A stretch of 64,000 nt of DNA from Thalassobacillus devorans (lineage in GTDB: Bacteria > Bacillota > Bacilli > Bacillales > Halobacillaceae). Every line of letters starts with the position of its first letter. The stretch's first letter is position 1. Positions 16,479 through 24,903 of the stretch are shown here, piece by piece. The notes under the pieces were generated by a model that was given only the letters and a program-made list of their open reading frames with translations, was not told the DNA's origin and searched no databases. Made by a program: the position numbers and the translations under genes. The stretch is taken from assembly GCF_011761345.1 (NCBI RefSeq), contig NZ_JAASRY010000001.1, positions 496,001-560,000 of the forward strand, given 5' to 3'.

Positions 16479-17126
16479 ATGCCCATACCAACAAACCATT
16501 CGAAGCCTGTTCGTCAATCTGCCAAGGAAAATGCGTTCAACCAGATTCAGCAATGGATTATTGAAGGAACCTTGCGCCCAGGTGAAAAGCTGAATGATAC
16601 CGAACTGGCTAATGCGTTAGGAAGCAGCAGAACACCGGTACGTGAATCGCTGCAGCTATTGGAAGTGCAAGGGTTTGTCAAAATGTTTCCGGGGAAGAGT
16701 ACCGAAGTCACGGAAATAGAACGCGAAGCTATCAAGGACCTCCTTCCGCCATTGGCAGCCTTACAGTCGTTATCCGCGGAACTGGCGATTGATCACATTA
16801 CAGCGGATCAGCTGGAGCAGCTTGAAAACATCAATGAACGGTTTGCCAAATTAATATCTGCCAACCATGCCTATGATGCATTAAAAGTCGATGAAGAGTT
16901 TCACCAGGTGATTATCGATATATCCAAAAATACATATATCAAAAGCATGGTAGCATCCTTGCAGGCACATGTTCGCAGACATTTTTTTCATAACTCTATT
17001 ATTTTAGCCGAACGTTCAATCGAAGAGCATAAAATAATCATTGCCGCTATGAGAGATGGTGACAAGGATAAAGCAGCAGCCATTATGAAAGATAACTGGC
17101 TCCGTACCGTAGAAGATTTTAAATAG
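16479..17126 (+). CDS. GntR-family regulator (FCD/FadR type)
   Basis: A 215-residue regulator. The N-terminal winged helix has the GntR signature IIEGTLRPGEKLNDTELANA then LGSSRTPVRESLQLLEVQG (residues ~27-65). The C-terminal all-helical FCD-type effector domain carries DEEFHQVIID and EEHKIIIAAMRDGDKDKAA, with histidines that bind a metal in this family. ATG 16479 follows AAAGG; the longer upstream frame is hydrophobic and lacks a site. A shared 15-mer in its own promoter and in the convergent brnQ promoter suggests it controls branched-chain amino acid uptake. Confidence 0.85.
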   Translation: MPIPTNHSKPVRQSAKENAFNQIQQWIIEGTLRPGEKLNDTELANALGSSRTPVRESLQLLEVQGFVKMFPGKSTEVTEIEREAIKDLLPPLAALQSLSAELAIDHITADQLEQLENINERFAKLISANHAYDALKVDEEFHQVIIDISKNTYIKSMVASLQAHVRRHFFHNSIILAERSIEEHKIIIAAMRDGDKDKAAAIMKDNWLRTVEDFK

Positions 17127-17133
17127 CAAAGAA

Positions 17134-17282
17134 CAAAAGCGCAAGCGCCTTGCTCACCCCCGACAAGCTTAAGAAAAGCCTCGGCGTGACGTTTTTTGTC
17201 ACAGAGAGGATTTACTTAAGACCTCGAGGGGGTAGACGCTGAAGTTATTCACGAAAAGAAAGTTTTATAATTTCCTAGACAT
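17134..17282 (+). repeat. Intergenic repeat A, uninterrupted copy
   Basis: CAAAAGCGCAAGCGCCTTGC, CACCCCCGACAAGCTTAAG, GTGACGTTTTTTGTCAC, CTTAAGACCTCGAGGGGGTA and ATTTCCTAGACAT match, in inverse orientation, the interrupted copy near 11.25-11.51 kb. GTGACGTTTTTTGTCAC is a hairpin at the site where repeat B is inserted in the other copy. Confidence 0.78.
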
Positions 17283-17283
17283 C

Positions 17284-17322
17284 GAAAAAGCCGGCCCCTC
17301 TGGTAATGAGGAGGCCGGCCTT
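17284..17322. terminator. Terminator downstream of brnQ
   Basis: Minus-strand GGCCGGCCTCCTC and GAGGGGCCGGCTTTTT form a long GC-rich stem with a T-run; on the plus strand it could also end GntR transcription. Confidence 0.85.
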
Positions 17323-17328
17323 ATTCGT

Positions 17329-18687
17329 TTATGAGGCATGAACGGGAGCTTTTCTTTGGAAACGACTGATAACACCGGTTAGGGCAATGACAACTATTGC
17401 CGGCAGCAGCCATCCAAGCCCTTGATCGTAAAGGGGCAAGGTTTGTTCATAAAGTCCTACAATCGGCTGCATCCAGCTGAAATAATCGATTCCCAGTGAT
17501 TCACAGAGCGACTTGAGTCCATCAAAGATGCTGATTAAAAACGTAACAGCGATGGTTGAACTATAAACGATCGTTGCATGATTAAACAATGGAGACAAAA
17601 ATGTCAAAAGGATCAAGACGATCGCCAGCGGATATAAGAACATCAAGACCGGTATAGAGTAAGTGATGATGTTAGCCAGTCCGAAGTTTGCAATCACAAA
17701 CGTGATCGTAGCAAAGAAGACGACTAGTGTCTTATAACTAACCTTCGGAAACAACGTATGAAAGTATTCCGCATTGGCTACTGTCAAACCGATCGCAGTA
17801 GTCAAGCATGCCAACGTAATGGCAATGGCGAGCAAAACAGAACCAAATGTCCCGAAATAATGGGAGGCACCGTTACTTAAAATTGGTCCACCGGTTTCAA
17901 AGATTCCATAAGCTTGTGTGCTTGTCGCACCTAAATAGGCGATCCCGACATAAATCGCACCGAGCAGCAATATGGCGATACTGCCTGCCTTAACGGTTGC
18001 TTTTAGGATATCCGTATTGGAGGTGACTCCCATGGAGCGGATCGCGTTAATTACGATAATCCCAAATACCAAGGATGCCAGTGCGTCCATTGTATTATAT
18101 CCTTCAAGGAAACCAGTGATGAAGGCTCCATTCGTATAAGCTTCCTGGGGAGCTTCCATCGCTCCCATTGGATTGGTGATGACCGCTATAAGCAGAATGG
18201 CAAGCAGCACTACCAATCCAGGTGCCAAAAATTTCCCAACATTGTCAACAAGTTTGGCAGGTTTTAAGGAAAACAATAGAACGATAGCGAAAAATAACAG
18301 GGTGAAAATAAATAATCCCATTTGCTGCGAAGATTCATTTATATAAGGTGATATCCCGACATCATACGCCACGGTCCCTGTACGGGGAGATGCGAAAAAT
18401 GGTCCGATTGTCAAATAAAGCAGTGACGTGAAAAACACGGCATAAACCGGGTGTACACGGCTTGAAAGCTCCTGCAGGTTACGGCTTCCCGAAAAACTCA
18501 TCGCGATAATTCCAAGCAGCGGGAGTCCCACTCCTGTAATTAAAAATCCAATGACGGACGGCCAGAGGTTGGTTCCGGCATTTTGGCCCAGCTGTGCGGG
18601 AAAGATCAGGTTCCCGGCTCCGAAAAATAATGCAAATAGCATGACGCCGATAGATGCGTAAGCTGAAAAAGACAATTTTCCCTTCAT
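17329..18687 (-). CDS. brnQ: Branched-chain amino acid:cation symporter (LIVCS)
   Basis: A 452-residue transporter with twelve predicted helices and the LIVCS signature GVMLFALFFGAGNLIFPAQL at the N-terminus. It imports leucine, isoleucine and valine with Na+ or H+. A paralogue lies at 32.3-33.6 kb. The upstream region has two copies of the TGCAATATAT motif also found before the GntR gene, so this is the likely GntR target. Confidence 0.93.
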   Translation of the reverse strand: MKGKLSFSAYASIGVMLFALFFGAGNLIFPAQLGQNAGTNLWPSVIGFLITGVGLPLLGIIAMSFSGSRNLQELSSRVHPVYAVFFTSLLYLTIGPFFASPRTGTVAYDVGISPYINESSQQMGLFIFTLLFFAIVLLFSLKPAKLVDNVGKFLAPGLVVLLAILLIAVITNPMGAMEAPQEAYTNGAFITGFLEGYNTMDALASLVFGIIVINAIRSMGVTSNTDILKATVKAGSIAILLLGAIYVGIAYLGATSTQAYGIFETGGPILSNGASHYFGTFGSVLLAIAITLACLTTAIGLTVANAEYFHTLFPKVSYKTLVVFFATITFVIANFGLANIITYSIPVLMFLYPLAIVLILLTFLSPLFNHATIVYSSTIAVTFLISIFDGLKSLCESLGIDYFSWMQPIVGLYEQTLPLYDQGLGWLLPAIVVIALTGVISRFQRKAPVHAS

Positions 18688-18725
18688 GAAGTCTTCCTCC
18701 TAGTATTAATTTTTATTAGATAGCA

Positions 18726-18798
18726 ATATGCAATATATCAATAAAACCTATCAACGAAATCTATCATACTCCTCCCATATGCAAAATGCAATATATTA
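18726..18798. promoter_or_regulatory. GntR operator sites in the brnQ promoter region
   Basis: ATATGCAATATATCA at 18726-18740 is the exact reverse complement of the motif before the GntR gene, and AATGCAATATATTA lies at 18785-18798. Both share TGCAATATAT. Function inferred from sharing and position. Confidence 0.55.
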
Positions 18799-18954
18799 CA
18801 GAATATTTTTATATGTAAAATAATTCATGTAATAAATTACCATTCGGTGGGCTTTATAAGCTTTTATCCCGGGTGTTTCTGCGGGCTGCTAGTTAAAAGG
18901 TTGGGAGGATGTGGTGATTCGTTTTTTAATAACAGCTAGGAGAGGGAGAACGAG

Positions 18955-19072
18955 GACGGACGGTCATTAAAAAGGTTATTAAGACTGTTAGATAGGAGTA
19001 GGTATTGTCGGGTGGTCTTTAAAGCGGGGATCAGGACCGTAAGCGGATAAATTTTCATGTGGGACGGTCTTA
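18955..19072. repeat. 52-nt phased GGTC/GACC half-site array, array 2
   Basis: GGTC at 18962, 19014 and 19066, and inverted AC(T/C) half-sites at 18984 and 19036, are all exactly 52 nt apart. It lies in the 587-base gene-free stretch between brnQ and the nucleoside hydrolase gene, next to a GTGCCTGACCCC repeat. Confidence 0.75.
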
Positions 19073-19074
19073 AT

Positions 19075-19134
19075 AGAAAGTGCCTGACCCTCACTGAAGT
19101 AAAGCATTAATGTACTGGGGGTCAGGCACTTTCT
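19075..19134. repeat. GTGCCTGACCCC inverted repeat, copy
   Basis: AGAAAGTGCCTGACCCTCAC and a right arm GGGGGTCAGGCACTTTCT form a long inverted repeat around a different, ~25-nt centre. Confidence 0.8.
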
Positions 19135-19274
19135 CCTGAAAGCTCTAAGGAGGGAAGGCTTTTACTTTTTTTACTCGTACAACGTTGGTTTACCATTTAT
19201 ATGACAGGAGACTATAACATCGTTTATTAAAAAGCCGGATTCCTTATAAATAAGGGGATCGCCTCTTCTAATCA

Positions 19275-20219
19275 TTAAAAATTCTCTCCGGTCATCACAC
19301 TCATAAAATCCTTGAAGAACAAGGGATAATCGAATTGAAATGCAATCTCATGGAGCTTGGCTGTTTCGTCAAATTCAATATAAGGGCGAATATCAGCAAT
19401 GCTTTGCCCTCTCAGTATTCCAGTAGCGGTGGTATCAATATGAACCGGCAATTGTCGGTAATGAAACATTTCAGGGTGCAGGGGTGCCATCATGGTGAGC
19501 GCATCGTGAACGGGACTACCCTTGATATCAGGGTTCCTGCCTTTATAAAAATCATAATAGTAGTCTAAGAGTGGTTTCGCAATTTTAGCTTTTCCTCTTG
19601 AACCAATGTAGTCAGCCATTTCGGGTGTTACAATTGCGTGATCGGTTACATTCGACGGAATAATCTTGACATTGTCTGCGTAAGTGAGAACAATTTTCAC
19701 AGCAACGGGGTCGGCGTGAAAATTAGCTTCTGAGGCTGCTGTGACATTACCAGGAACCCAAAAGGCTCCACCCATAATATAGTATTCTTTTACTTCATCC
19801 ATGAGTGATCGATATAAAATGAACATTGTTGCTAACGCAGTTAATCTGCCGATGTTTATAATGATCAATTCGTCTCGGTACGTATCAATGATATCGACGA
19901 TTTCAAAGAAGTTTTCGATTACTCCTTCATATTTACCCGGTGTTATAGGTCCCAACCCATATTCACCGTGAATTTCCGGATAAAAAGTCGGCGTCTCCCC
20001 GGTCATAGGGGCTTCGGCTCCACCAATGATAGGGACATCCTTTTCTACCTCAAAGAGATCAAATATATAATGAACATTTCCTACAGCAACATCTCTTGGA
20101 ACATTTCCGTAATCGGCAACAATGCCTACCAATTCAATATCATCATTTAAATGAGCATAAACAAGGGCAATCGTATCATCTACACCTATGTCTCCGAAGA
20201 CTAGGGCTTTCTTTGCCAT
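19275..20219 (-). CDS. Nucleoside hydrolase (IunH superfamily), variant active site
   Basis: A 314-residue inosine-uridine nucleoside hydrolase-type protein, which would split N-ribosidic bonds of nucleosides. The N-terminal calcium loop reads FGDIGVDDTIAL where classical members read DTDPGIDDALA, so the first Asp is replaced by Phe while the DD pair is kept. VGNVHYIFDLF, IINIGRLTALA, YIMGGAFWVPGNVTAASEAN and SPVHDALTMMAPL (catalytic His-Asp) are recognisable. It belongs to a Bacillus subgroup I have seen with the GD-x-G-x-DD loop. No signal peptide; monocistronic. Confidence 0.85.
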   Translation of the reverse strand: MAKKALVFGDIGVDDTIALVYAHLNDDIELVGIVADYGNVPRDVAVGNVHYIFDLFEVEKDVPIIGGAEAPMTGETPTFYPEIHGEYGLGPITPGKYEGVIENFFEIVDIIDTYRDELIIINIGRLTALATMFILYRSLMDEVKEYYIMGGAFWVPGNVTAASEANFHADPVAVKIVLTYADNVKIIPSNVTDHAIVTPEMADYIGSRGKAKIAKPLLDYYYDFYKGRNPDIKGSPVHDALTMMAPLHPEMFHYRQLPVHIDTTATGILRGQSIADIRPYIEFDETAKLHEIAFQFDYPLFFKDFMSVMTGENF

Positions 20220-20393
20220 GTAATCCCCTCCGAGTCCACGATTCGTAGCGTTATAATAGTTGATGTCATCATATGGGAAATGTGCCTGTATAAATATATC
20301 TGATTCAACCAGGAAACGTTAGTGGAAGCTGTGATGCATTTTAACGCGAGTCCTAGGGTATGCAACCGGGAAGCTGAATTGATGGAGAAACTA

Positions 20394-20433
20394 AAACGGC
20401 TTTAGCCTTTGTAAAAAAGAGCTAAAGCCGTTT
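20394..20433 (-). terminator. Terminator downstream of the amidase gene
   Basis: AAACGGCTTTAGC and GCTAAAGCCGTTT form a 13-bp stem; the minus strand continues with TTTAGTTT. Confidence 0.8.
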
Positions 20434-20453
20434 AGCTTTATTAGGTGATCTAT

Positions 20454-22139
20454 TTAATTTGCGTAGGCTGCTGATTCAGATTCTAATACCGGAATATCAC
20501 GGTATTGAGTTGCTTGCTCGTAATCATAGGCCATTGCAAGCAAGTCGGCTTCGCTCCACATTTTTCCGAAAAAGGCGAGCGAAAATGGTGTTCCGCTTTG
20601 GTAGTATCCGGCAGGTACGGTGACGAGTGGCTGCCCGCTGATATTGACCTCTGGTGCTGCTGTAGGCTGATGGATGCCCTCTTCGAGTGGCGGGATTTCA
20701 GCTGCCATCTGTGGGTAGACGAACGCGTCGAGGTCATGCTTTTCCATCACTTCGTTGATGTAGGACTGAAATTTTGACCGTGCTTCGAAAAAGTAGTCTA
20801 AGTCAGGCTGCTGTTCCGGGTTCTGCAAATTCATTTGTAACTCCGTTTCATCGAAGTTCTGAAGCGGCTGGCCTGCAGCCCATGGCTTTGTTTCTGATTG
20901 ATTGAATAATTCCGTTACTGTCGGAATTTCGCCTTTTGGATCCATACGGTTGAGATAGGTTTGGATGTCGTAGACGAGCGCGTCGTACCCGATATTTCCG
21001 GTGGCTTTTACATACTCAGCGAAACCGGATCCGGCGAAAGGATCGGTGACAACTTCGGCCCCTTGCGCTTCGAGCTCCTGGATTGCACGGTCATACAATT
21101 CTTTTGTTTCCGGAGATAAAGATTCTCCGCGCCAGCCGGGACCGTAGAGCCCGATGCGTTTTCCTTCCAGGGCATCTTCGCTTAAGCTGGCGGCGTAGCC
21201 TTCTTCAGGCAGATGGGCGTCTGCTTTTTCTGTCTTCGAATCTTTGGGATCAGTCCCGGCGATGACATCGAGCATCGTTGCTGCATCCGCAACCGTCCGG
21301 GCGTGCGGGCCGAGTACGTCTCTTGTACTTGCTGCAAATGGAGCGGCTCCTGTGTTTGAAACGAGACCGAACGTCGGTTTTACTCCGATAAGGGCCTGGG
21401 AAGCGGCTGGATTCTGAATTGATCCCCCGGTTTCAGCAGCAATTCCTAAGACTGCCAGATTACCAGAAACAGCGGTGGCTGTGCCGGAACTGCTGCCGCC
21501 GGGTGCGAAGTCCGGGTTGATTGCGTTCAACGTTTCTCCTGCCCAGCTTGTGTTGGCATTGGTCGCTGAGATGCTGAAGGCCGGCATGTTTGTTTTGCCG
21601 AGAATGATTGCACCTTCTTCTTTTAACTTCTGCACAATCGGTGCATCGACCTGTGGCATCAGTTCGATGCCGCCTGCTTCTTTACTGAAACCTTCCCAGC
21701 CAAATGTGGAAGGGAAACCAGACACATCCACTGTTTCCTTGATGACGACCGGTACTCCTGCAAGTCGGCCGGGAGACTGTTTCTTGTTGATACGATCCTG
21801 GATTTCACTCGCCTCCTGTAAAGCGTGTTCGTTGATGAATGTGAAGGCATTATATGTATCTTCAAATTCTTCGATGTGCTCCAGGTGGGCCTGGACCACC
21901 TGCGTAACGGTAAACGCTCCGTTTTTATAACCCCGGCGGAGATCGTTGACGGTCAATTCCTTCCCGTCTTCCAGCCGTTCGGTCAGGTCGATTTCCTGGT
22001 GGGGATATGTTTTATGTTCGATTGAATTTGTATGTCCAAAAGCATCCTTCGGCGATGTGGAAGTAAAATTCCCACTAATCGCAAAGGTGGCCGCGATTGC
22101 CACAATTAACGTTATGATTATCGCTTTTATGTTTTTCAT
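20454..22139 (-). CDS. Secreted amidase (amidase-signature family)
   Basis: A 561-residue amidase-signature enzyme with a Sec signal peptide (MKNIKAIIITLIVAIAATFA) and no lipobox. The Ser-cisSer-Lys triad is visible as Lys in VVIKETVD, a Ser in the GGSSSGTATAVSGNLA motif, and the nucleophile region AETGGSIQNPA. These enzymes hydrolyse linear amides. The C-terminal LVTVPAGYYQSGTPFSLAFF is typical. Secretion fits a role in scavenging amides outside the cell. Substrate unknown; monocistronic. Confidence 0.9.
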   Translation of the reverse strand: MKNIKAIIITLIVAIAATFAISGNFTSTSPKDAFGHTNSIEHKTYPHQEIDLTERLEDGKELTVNDLRRGYKNGAFTVTQVVQAHLEHIEEFEDTYNAFTFINEHALQEASEIQDRINKKQSPGRLAGVPVVIKETVDVSGFPSTFGWEGFSKEAGGIELMPQVDAPIVQKLKEEGAIILGKTNMPAFSISATNANTSWAGETLNAINPDFAPGGSSSGTATAVSGNLAVLGIAAETGGSIQNPAASQALIGVKPTFGLVSNTGAAPFAASTRDVLGPHARTVADAATMLDVIAGTDPKDSKTEKADAHLPEEGYAASLSEDALEGKRIGLYGPGWRGESLSPETKELYDRAIQELEAQGAEVVTDPFAGSGFAEYVKATGNIGYDALVYDIQTYLNRMDPKGEIPTVTELFNQSETKPWAAGQPLQNFDETELQMNLQNPEQQPDLDYFFEARSKFQSYINEVMEKHDLDAFVYPQMAAEIPPLEEGIHQPTAAPEVNISGQPLVTVPAGYYQSGTPFSLAFFGKMWSEADLLAMAYDYEQATQYRDIPVLESESAAYAN

Positions 22140-22233
22140 ATGTTACCTGTCACTCCCTTGCTTATCAAAGGTAGAATAACATAGAATCATAGGCTATTAA
22201 ATAGTTTTTGAGTAGCAGATGGTAGCTATTAGA

Positions 22234-22375
22234 ACCGGGAGAAGGTTGGTTTTTTTCACAGACGGTCTTTATGGAGGGGGTTAGGTACGTTGGGGCACAG
22301 TGGTTTAGGTCGGACGGTTATTAGAGGGTGTATTAAGACCGTTAGAGGGTAGGAAACAGGGTTGGGAGGTCTTAA
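22234..22375. repeat. 52-nt phased GGTC/GACC half-site array, array 3
   Basis: Forward half-sites GGTC/GGTT/GGTC lie at 22264, 22316 and 22368 and inverted ACC half-sites at 22234 and 22338, matching the 52-nt phase and the 22/30-nt offsets of the other arrays. It occupies the first part of the 510-base gap upstream of the 22650 gene. Confidence 0.72.
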
Positions 22376-22468
22376 GGGAGCTTTTTGGAGTTAGGTATTT
22401 TCCAAATATTGGTTTTAGGCGAGAGTTTAGGCTGTAGTTTGAACAGGAGGGGCGGGAAAGATGGGAAA

Positions 22469-22649
22469 GCTGTCCGAAGAGAGAGGGGTTTCGGACAGGT
22501 TGAGAGCGATAGCGTGGAAAGTTGTCCTATTCCCAGGGGACCGGGTAATGACTGAAGTACGGGCAAGCTTCCTCGTGGAATAGGAAAAAAGCAGGCTTAC
22601 TGCCTCAGCATTCGGGAATAGGAGTAAAGCAAGAAAGGAGGCTATCGTA
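22469..22649 (+). ncRNA. Possible structured leader RNA
   Basis: A hairpin CTGTCCGAA...TTTCGGACAG (22470-22499) is followed by TCCTATTCCC (22525-22534), which can pair either with GGAATAGG (22577-22584) or with GGGAATAGGA (22614-22623); the two pairings exclude each other. A third small hairpin (AGGC...GCCT) lies between. The region ends at the ribosome-binding site of the next gene. It does not match a riboswitch class I know. Confidence 0.35.
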
Positions 22650-23108
22650 ATGGAACATAGAGTTTCGCATCAGGATATGGATGAGTTATTAAAGCAATTG
22701 GAAGATGATTACATTAAAGCCGTCAAAGATAATGACCGTGCGACTGTAGAGAGATTTATCGAGAAGTTTTTGTATGACTCGTGGGATTATAATGAAGAGA
22801 ATATCGACAGTATCAAGTACGTGTTGAAAAGGTACTCCAATGGAGAAATTGCCCAAGGAACCTTCAGCGGCGCATTCAATGAAATGGTCGATCATCTTCA
22901 AGCAAAGCTGGAGCGGCTGGATCACGAAAAGGAATACGCTGTACTTCATACCGATAAAGGGGCCTCGCTGCTAGTCGCTTTCGTCGACGGCCTGGTTTTG
23001 CAGTATTATCTGGATGTGTATGATGTTGAGCAGCTCAAAGAAATGACTCCTTATTTAAAGCAGGTAATTTTACAAGCTTTGAAGACAAAAGGGGATGAAA
23101 ATCAATAA
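22650..23108 (+). CDS. Hypothetical protein with TetR-like C-terminal segment
   Basis: A 152-residue, mostly helical protein starting at ATG after AAAGGAGG. Its last 50 residues (GASLLVAFVDGLVLQYYLDV, then LKEMTPYLKQVILQAL) resemble the C-terminal ligand-binding helices of TetR regulators, but there is no helix-turn-helix. The N-terminal part (LLKQLEDDYIKAVKDNDRAT) is not a family I recognise. It is convergent with an MFS exporter gene. Either a stand-alone effector domain or an unrelated helical protein. Confidence 0.65.
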   Translation: MEHRVSHQDMDELLKQLEDDYIKAVKDNDRATVERFIEKFLYDSWDYNEENIDSIKYVLKRYSNGEIAQGTFSGAFNEMVDHLQAKLERLDHEKEYAVLHTDKGASLLVAFVDGLVLQYYLDVYDVEQLKEMTPYLKQVILQALKTKGDENQ

Positions 23109-23152
23109 AGGCGTCTGCCACCCACCAGCCAAGGTGAGGGCGGACGCCTTTA
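23107..23152. terminator. Bidirectional terminator
   Basis: AAAGGCGTCTGCC and GGCGGACGCCTTT form a strong stem between two convergent genes. Confidence 0.85.
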
Positions 23153-24595
23153 TTATGATTTTGCCGGTTCTTCGGCATGAAAATCGGGAGCGATTGCTTT
23201 TTTAATGAATAAAGCAGTCACAAACACGCCGGTGGCCAGTGCGAGCGCGAACCAGTATGCGTGATGGACACCGGCAGTCATTGCCTGGTTGGCTACTTCC
23301 TCTGTTACCGGCCCGTTCTGGGAGGACAGGTAACTGTTCTGTCCCTGAGTCATGATGCTGACGAACACCGATACACCGAGCGCACCGCCGATTGGCTGGA
23401 GCGTGTTGGCGATAGCAGTGCCATGCGGATACAGATGCTTCGGCAATTCGTTCAGACCGTTCGTCTGCGATGGCATCAGAATCGCTGAAACCGAAAGCAT
23501 CAAGGCGATATAGGCAATGATAAACAGCCAGATTGGAACAGACGGGTTCAGGTTGCTGAAGAAAATCATCACACCGACTAAGACGAGACTGCCTGGGATG
23601 ATCAGTTTTCGTGGCCCAAATTTATCGAAAAGCGAGCCCATCACCGGTGACATCAGGCCGTTCAATAATGCTCCGGGCAGCAGCAAGAGTCCTGCCATTT
23701 TTGCCGAAAATCCGAGCGGCCCTTGCAGGTACATCGGCATGACGATTTCTGACGCGAACATCGCCATGATGACAATCACAAAAATCGTGATGCCCCTTGC
23801 GTAACTTTTATAGGTGAACACTCGTACATCCAGTAATGGCTCATCGAGTTTCAACTGGCGGAACACAAACCAAATCATGCTGATCAAACTGATGGTGATG
23901 ATCACCATGATGTGAAGCGAGGAAAAACCTTCTCCGCTTTCCCCGGCACTGCTGAAACCATACACGATTCCGCCGATTCCAATTGATGATAGGACAATCG
24001 ACAGGACATCGGCTTTTGGGCGCGTGATTTCTCCGACGTTCTGTAAGTATTTCCACGCAAAAACGATGGAAAAAGTAGCAAACGGGATAACGGTAATAAA
24101 CAGCCAGCGCCAACCTAAAAAGTCGACGATGACACCGGATAGTGTCGGTCCGATTGCTGGTGCAAACATGATGACGAGTCCGAATGTCCCCATGATTTTT
24201 CCCCGGACTTCCGGAGGATAAAGCAATAACATGGCGTTCATGATGACTGGAATCAATAAGCCTGTACCGACGGCCTGGACCATCCGACCTGTAAGCAGCA
24301 TTGGAAAATTAATAGCGGCGGCCGCGATGATGGTCCCGGTCAGAAAGGTGGTCATGACGCCGATGAACATCTGTCTGGTAGTAAACCACTGAATCAGCAG
24401 GGCGGAAATCGGCATCAGGACTCCCATCACTAGCATGAATCCGGTTGCCATCCACTGGACCGTTGGTGCTTCGAGATGAAATACTTCCATTAATTCTGTC
24501 AGCGCGATGTTGAGCAATGTCTCATTTAACACAGCAAAAAATGCGCCGATCATAAACGTGATCAGTATAATCTTTCTGTTAATTGGTGTTTCCAT
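23153..24595 (-). CDS. MFS multidrug exporter, DHA2 (EmrB/QacA) type
   Basis: A 480-residue, 14-helix drug:H+ antiporter. The motif LNETLLNIALTELMEVF (DHA2 helix 1), MATGFMLVMGVLMPISALLI and GRMVQAVGTGLLIPVIMNAM (antiporter motif C region) are clear. ATG 24595 follows GGGGGATACC; the frame extends 11 codons further without a good site. No regulator is adjacent unless the convergent TetR-like fragment acts on it. Confidence 0.92.
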   Translation of the reverse strand: METPINRKIILITFMIGAFFAVLNETLLNIALTELMEVFHLEAPTVQWMATGFMLVMGVLMPISALLIQWFTTRQMFIGVMTTFLTGTIIAAAAINFPMLLTGRMVQAVGTGLLIPVIMNAMLLLYPPEVRGKIMGTFGLVIMFAPAIGPTLSGVIVDFLGWRWLFITVIPFATFSIVFAWKYLQNVGEITRPKADVLSIVLSSIGIGGIVYGFSSAGESGEGFSSLHIMVIITISLISMIWFVFRQLKLDEPLLDVRVFTYKSYARGITIFVIVIMAMFASEIVMPMYLQGPLGFSAKMAGLLLLPGALLNGLMSPVMGSLFDKFGPRKLIIPGSLVLVGVMIFFSNLNPSVPIWLFIIAYIALMLSVSAILMPSQTNGLNELPKHLYPHGTAIANTLQPIGGALGVSVFVSIMTQGQNSYLSSQNGPVTEEVANQAMTAGVHHAYWFALALATGVFVTALFIKKAIAPDFHAEEPAKS

Positions 24596-24749
24596 GGTAT
24601 CCCCCGTAACTGTTTCTAAAATAAACACTTAATCATAATCCACCATTTTCTAGGTGATGGCAAGTATTTTTTTCTGCCAGTGGAATTTGGTCCATATAAA
24701 AGTATATCATGTGAAATTGTGGAAAGTCTCTTTTGTATTGCTAAATCAG

Positions 24750-24876
24750 CTTAGGGAGAAAGTTAGCGCTGTTAGGTCGAAAGCTTTTCCGTTAAGGGGG
24801 AAACATGTCGGAGTTAGGAGAGAAGTTGTTGGCGCTAGGGCAGAAGAGATCGTCGTTAGGGTAGAGGTTTCCCTGT
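24750..24876. repeat. ~21-nt tandem array of GTTAGGG units
   Basis: Six units start at 24750, 24771, 24791, 24813, 24834 and 24855, with core (G/C)(T/C)TAGGG or GTTAAGG and the common theme GTTAGGGNAGAAGTT. Spacing is 20-22 nt. It fills the ~310-base gene-free stretch between the MFS and PAP2-type genes. Confidence 0.65.
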
Positions 24877-24903
24877 CTGCCCTATTCAAAAAAGGTGGGC
24901 TGC

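Noticed and set aside
11245-17282. The cadCA-ykkCD-RDD-GntR segment as a composite transposon bounded by repeat A copies
   Set aside because: The repeat A copies are inverted, but there is no transposase or recombinase, the genes have separate ordinary controls, and A and B are short non-coding repeats that also occur independently.
22372-22566. Minus-strand open frame of 64 codons
   Set aside because: Low-complexity Leu/Pro/Ser content created by the purine-rich leader region; overlaps the putative structured RNA.
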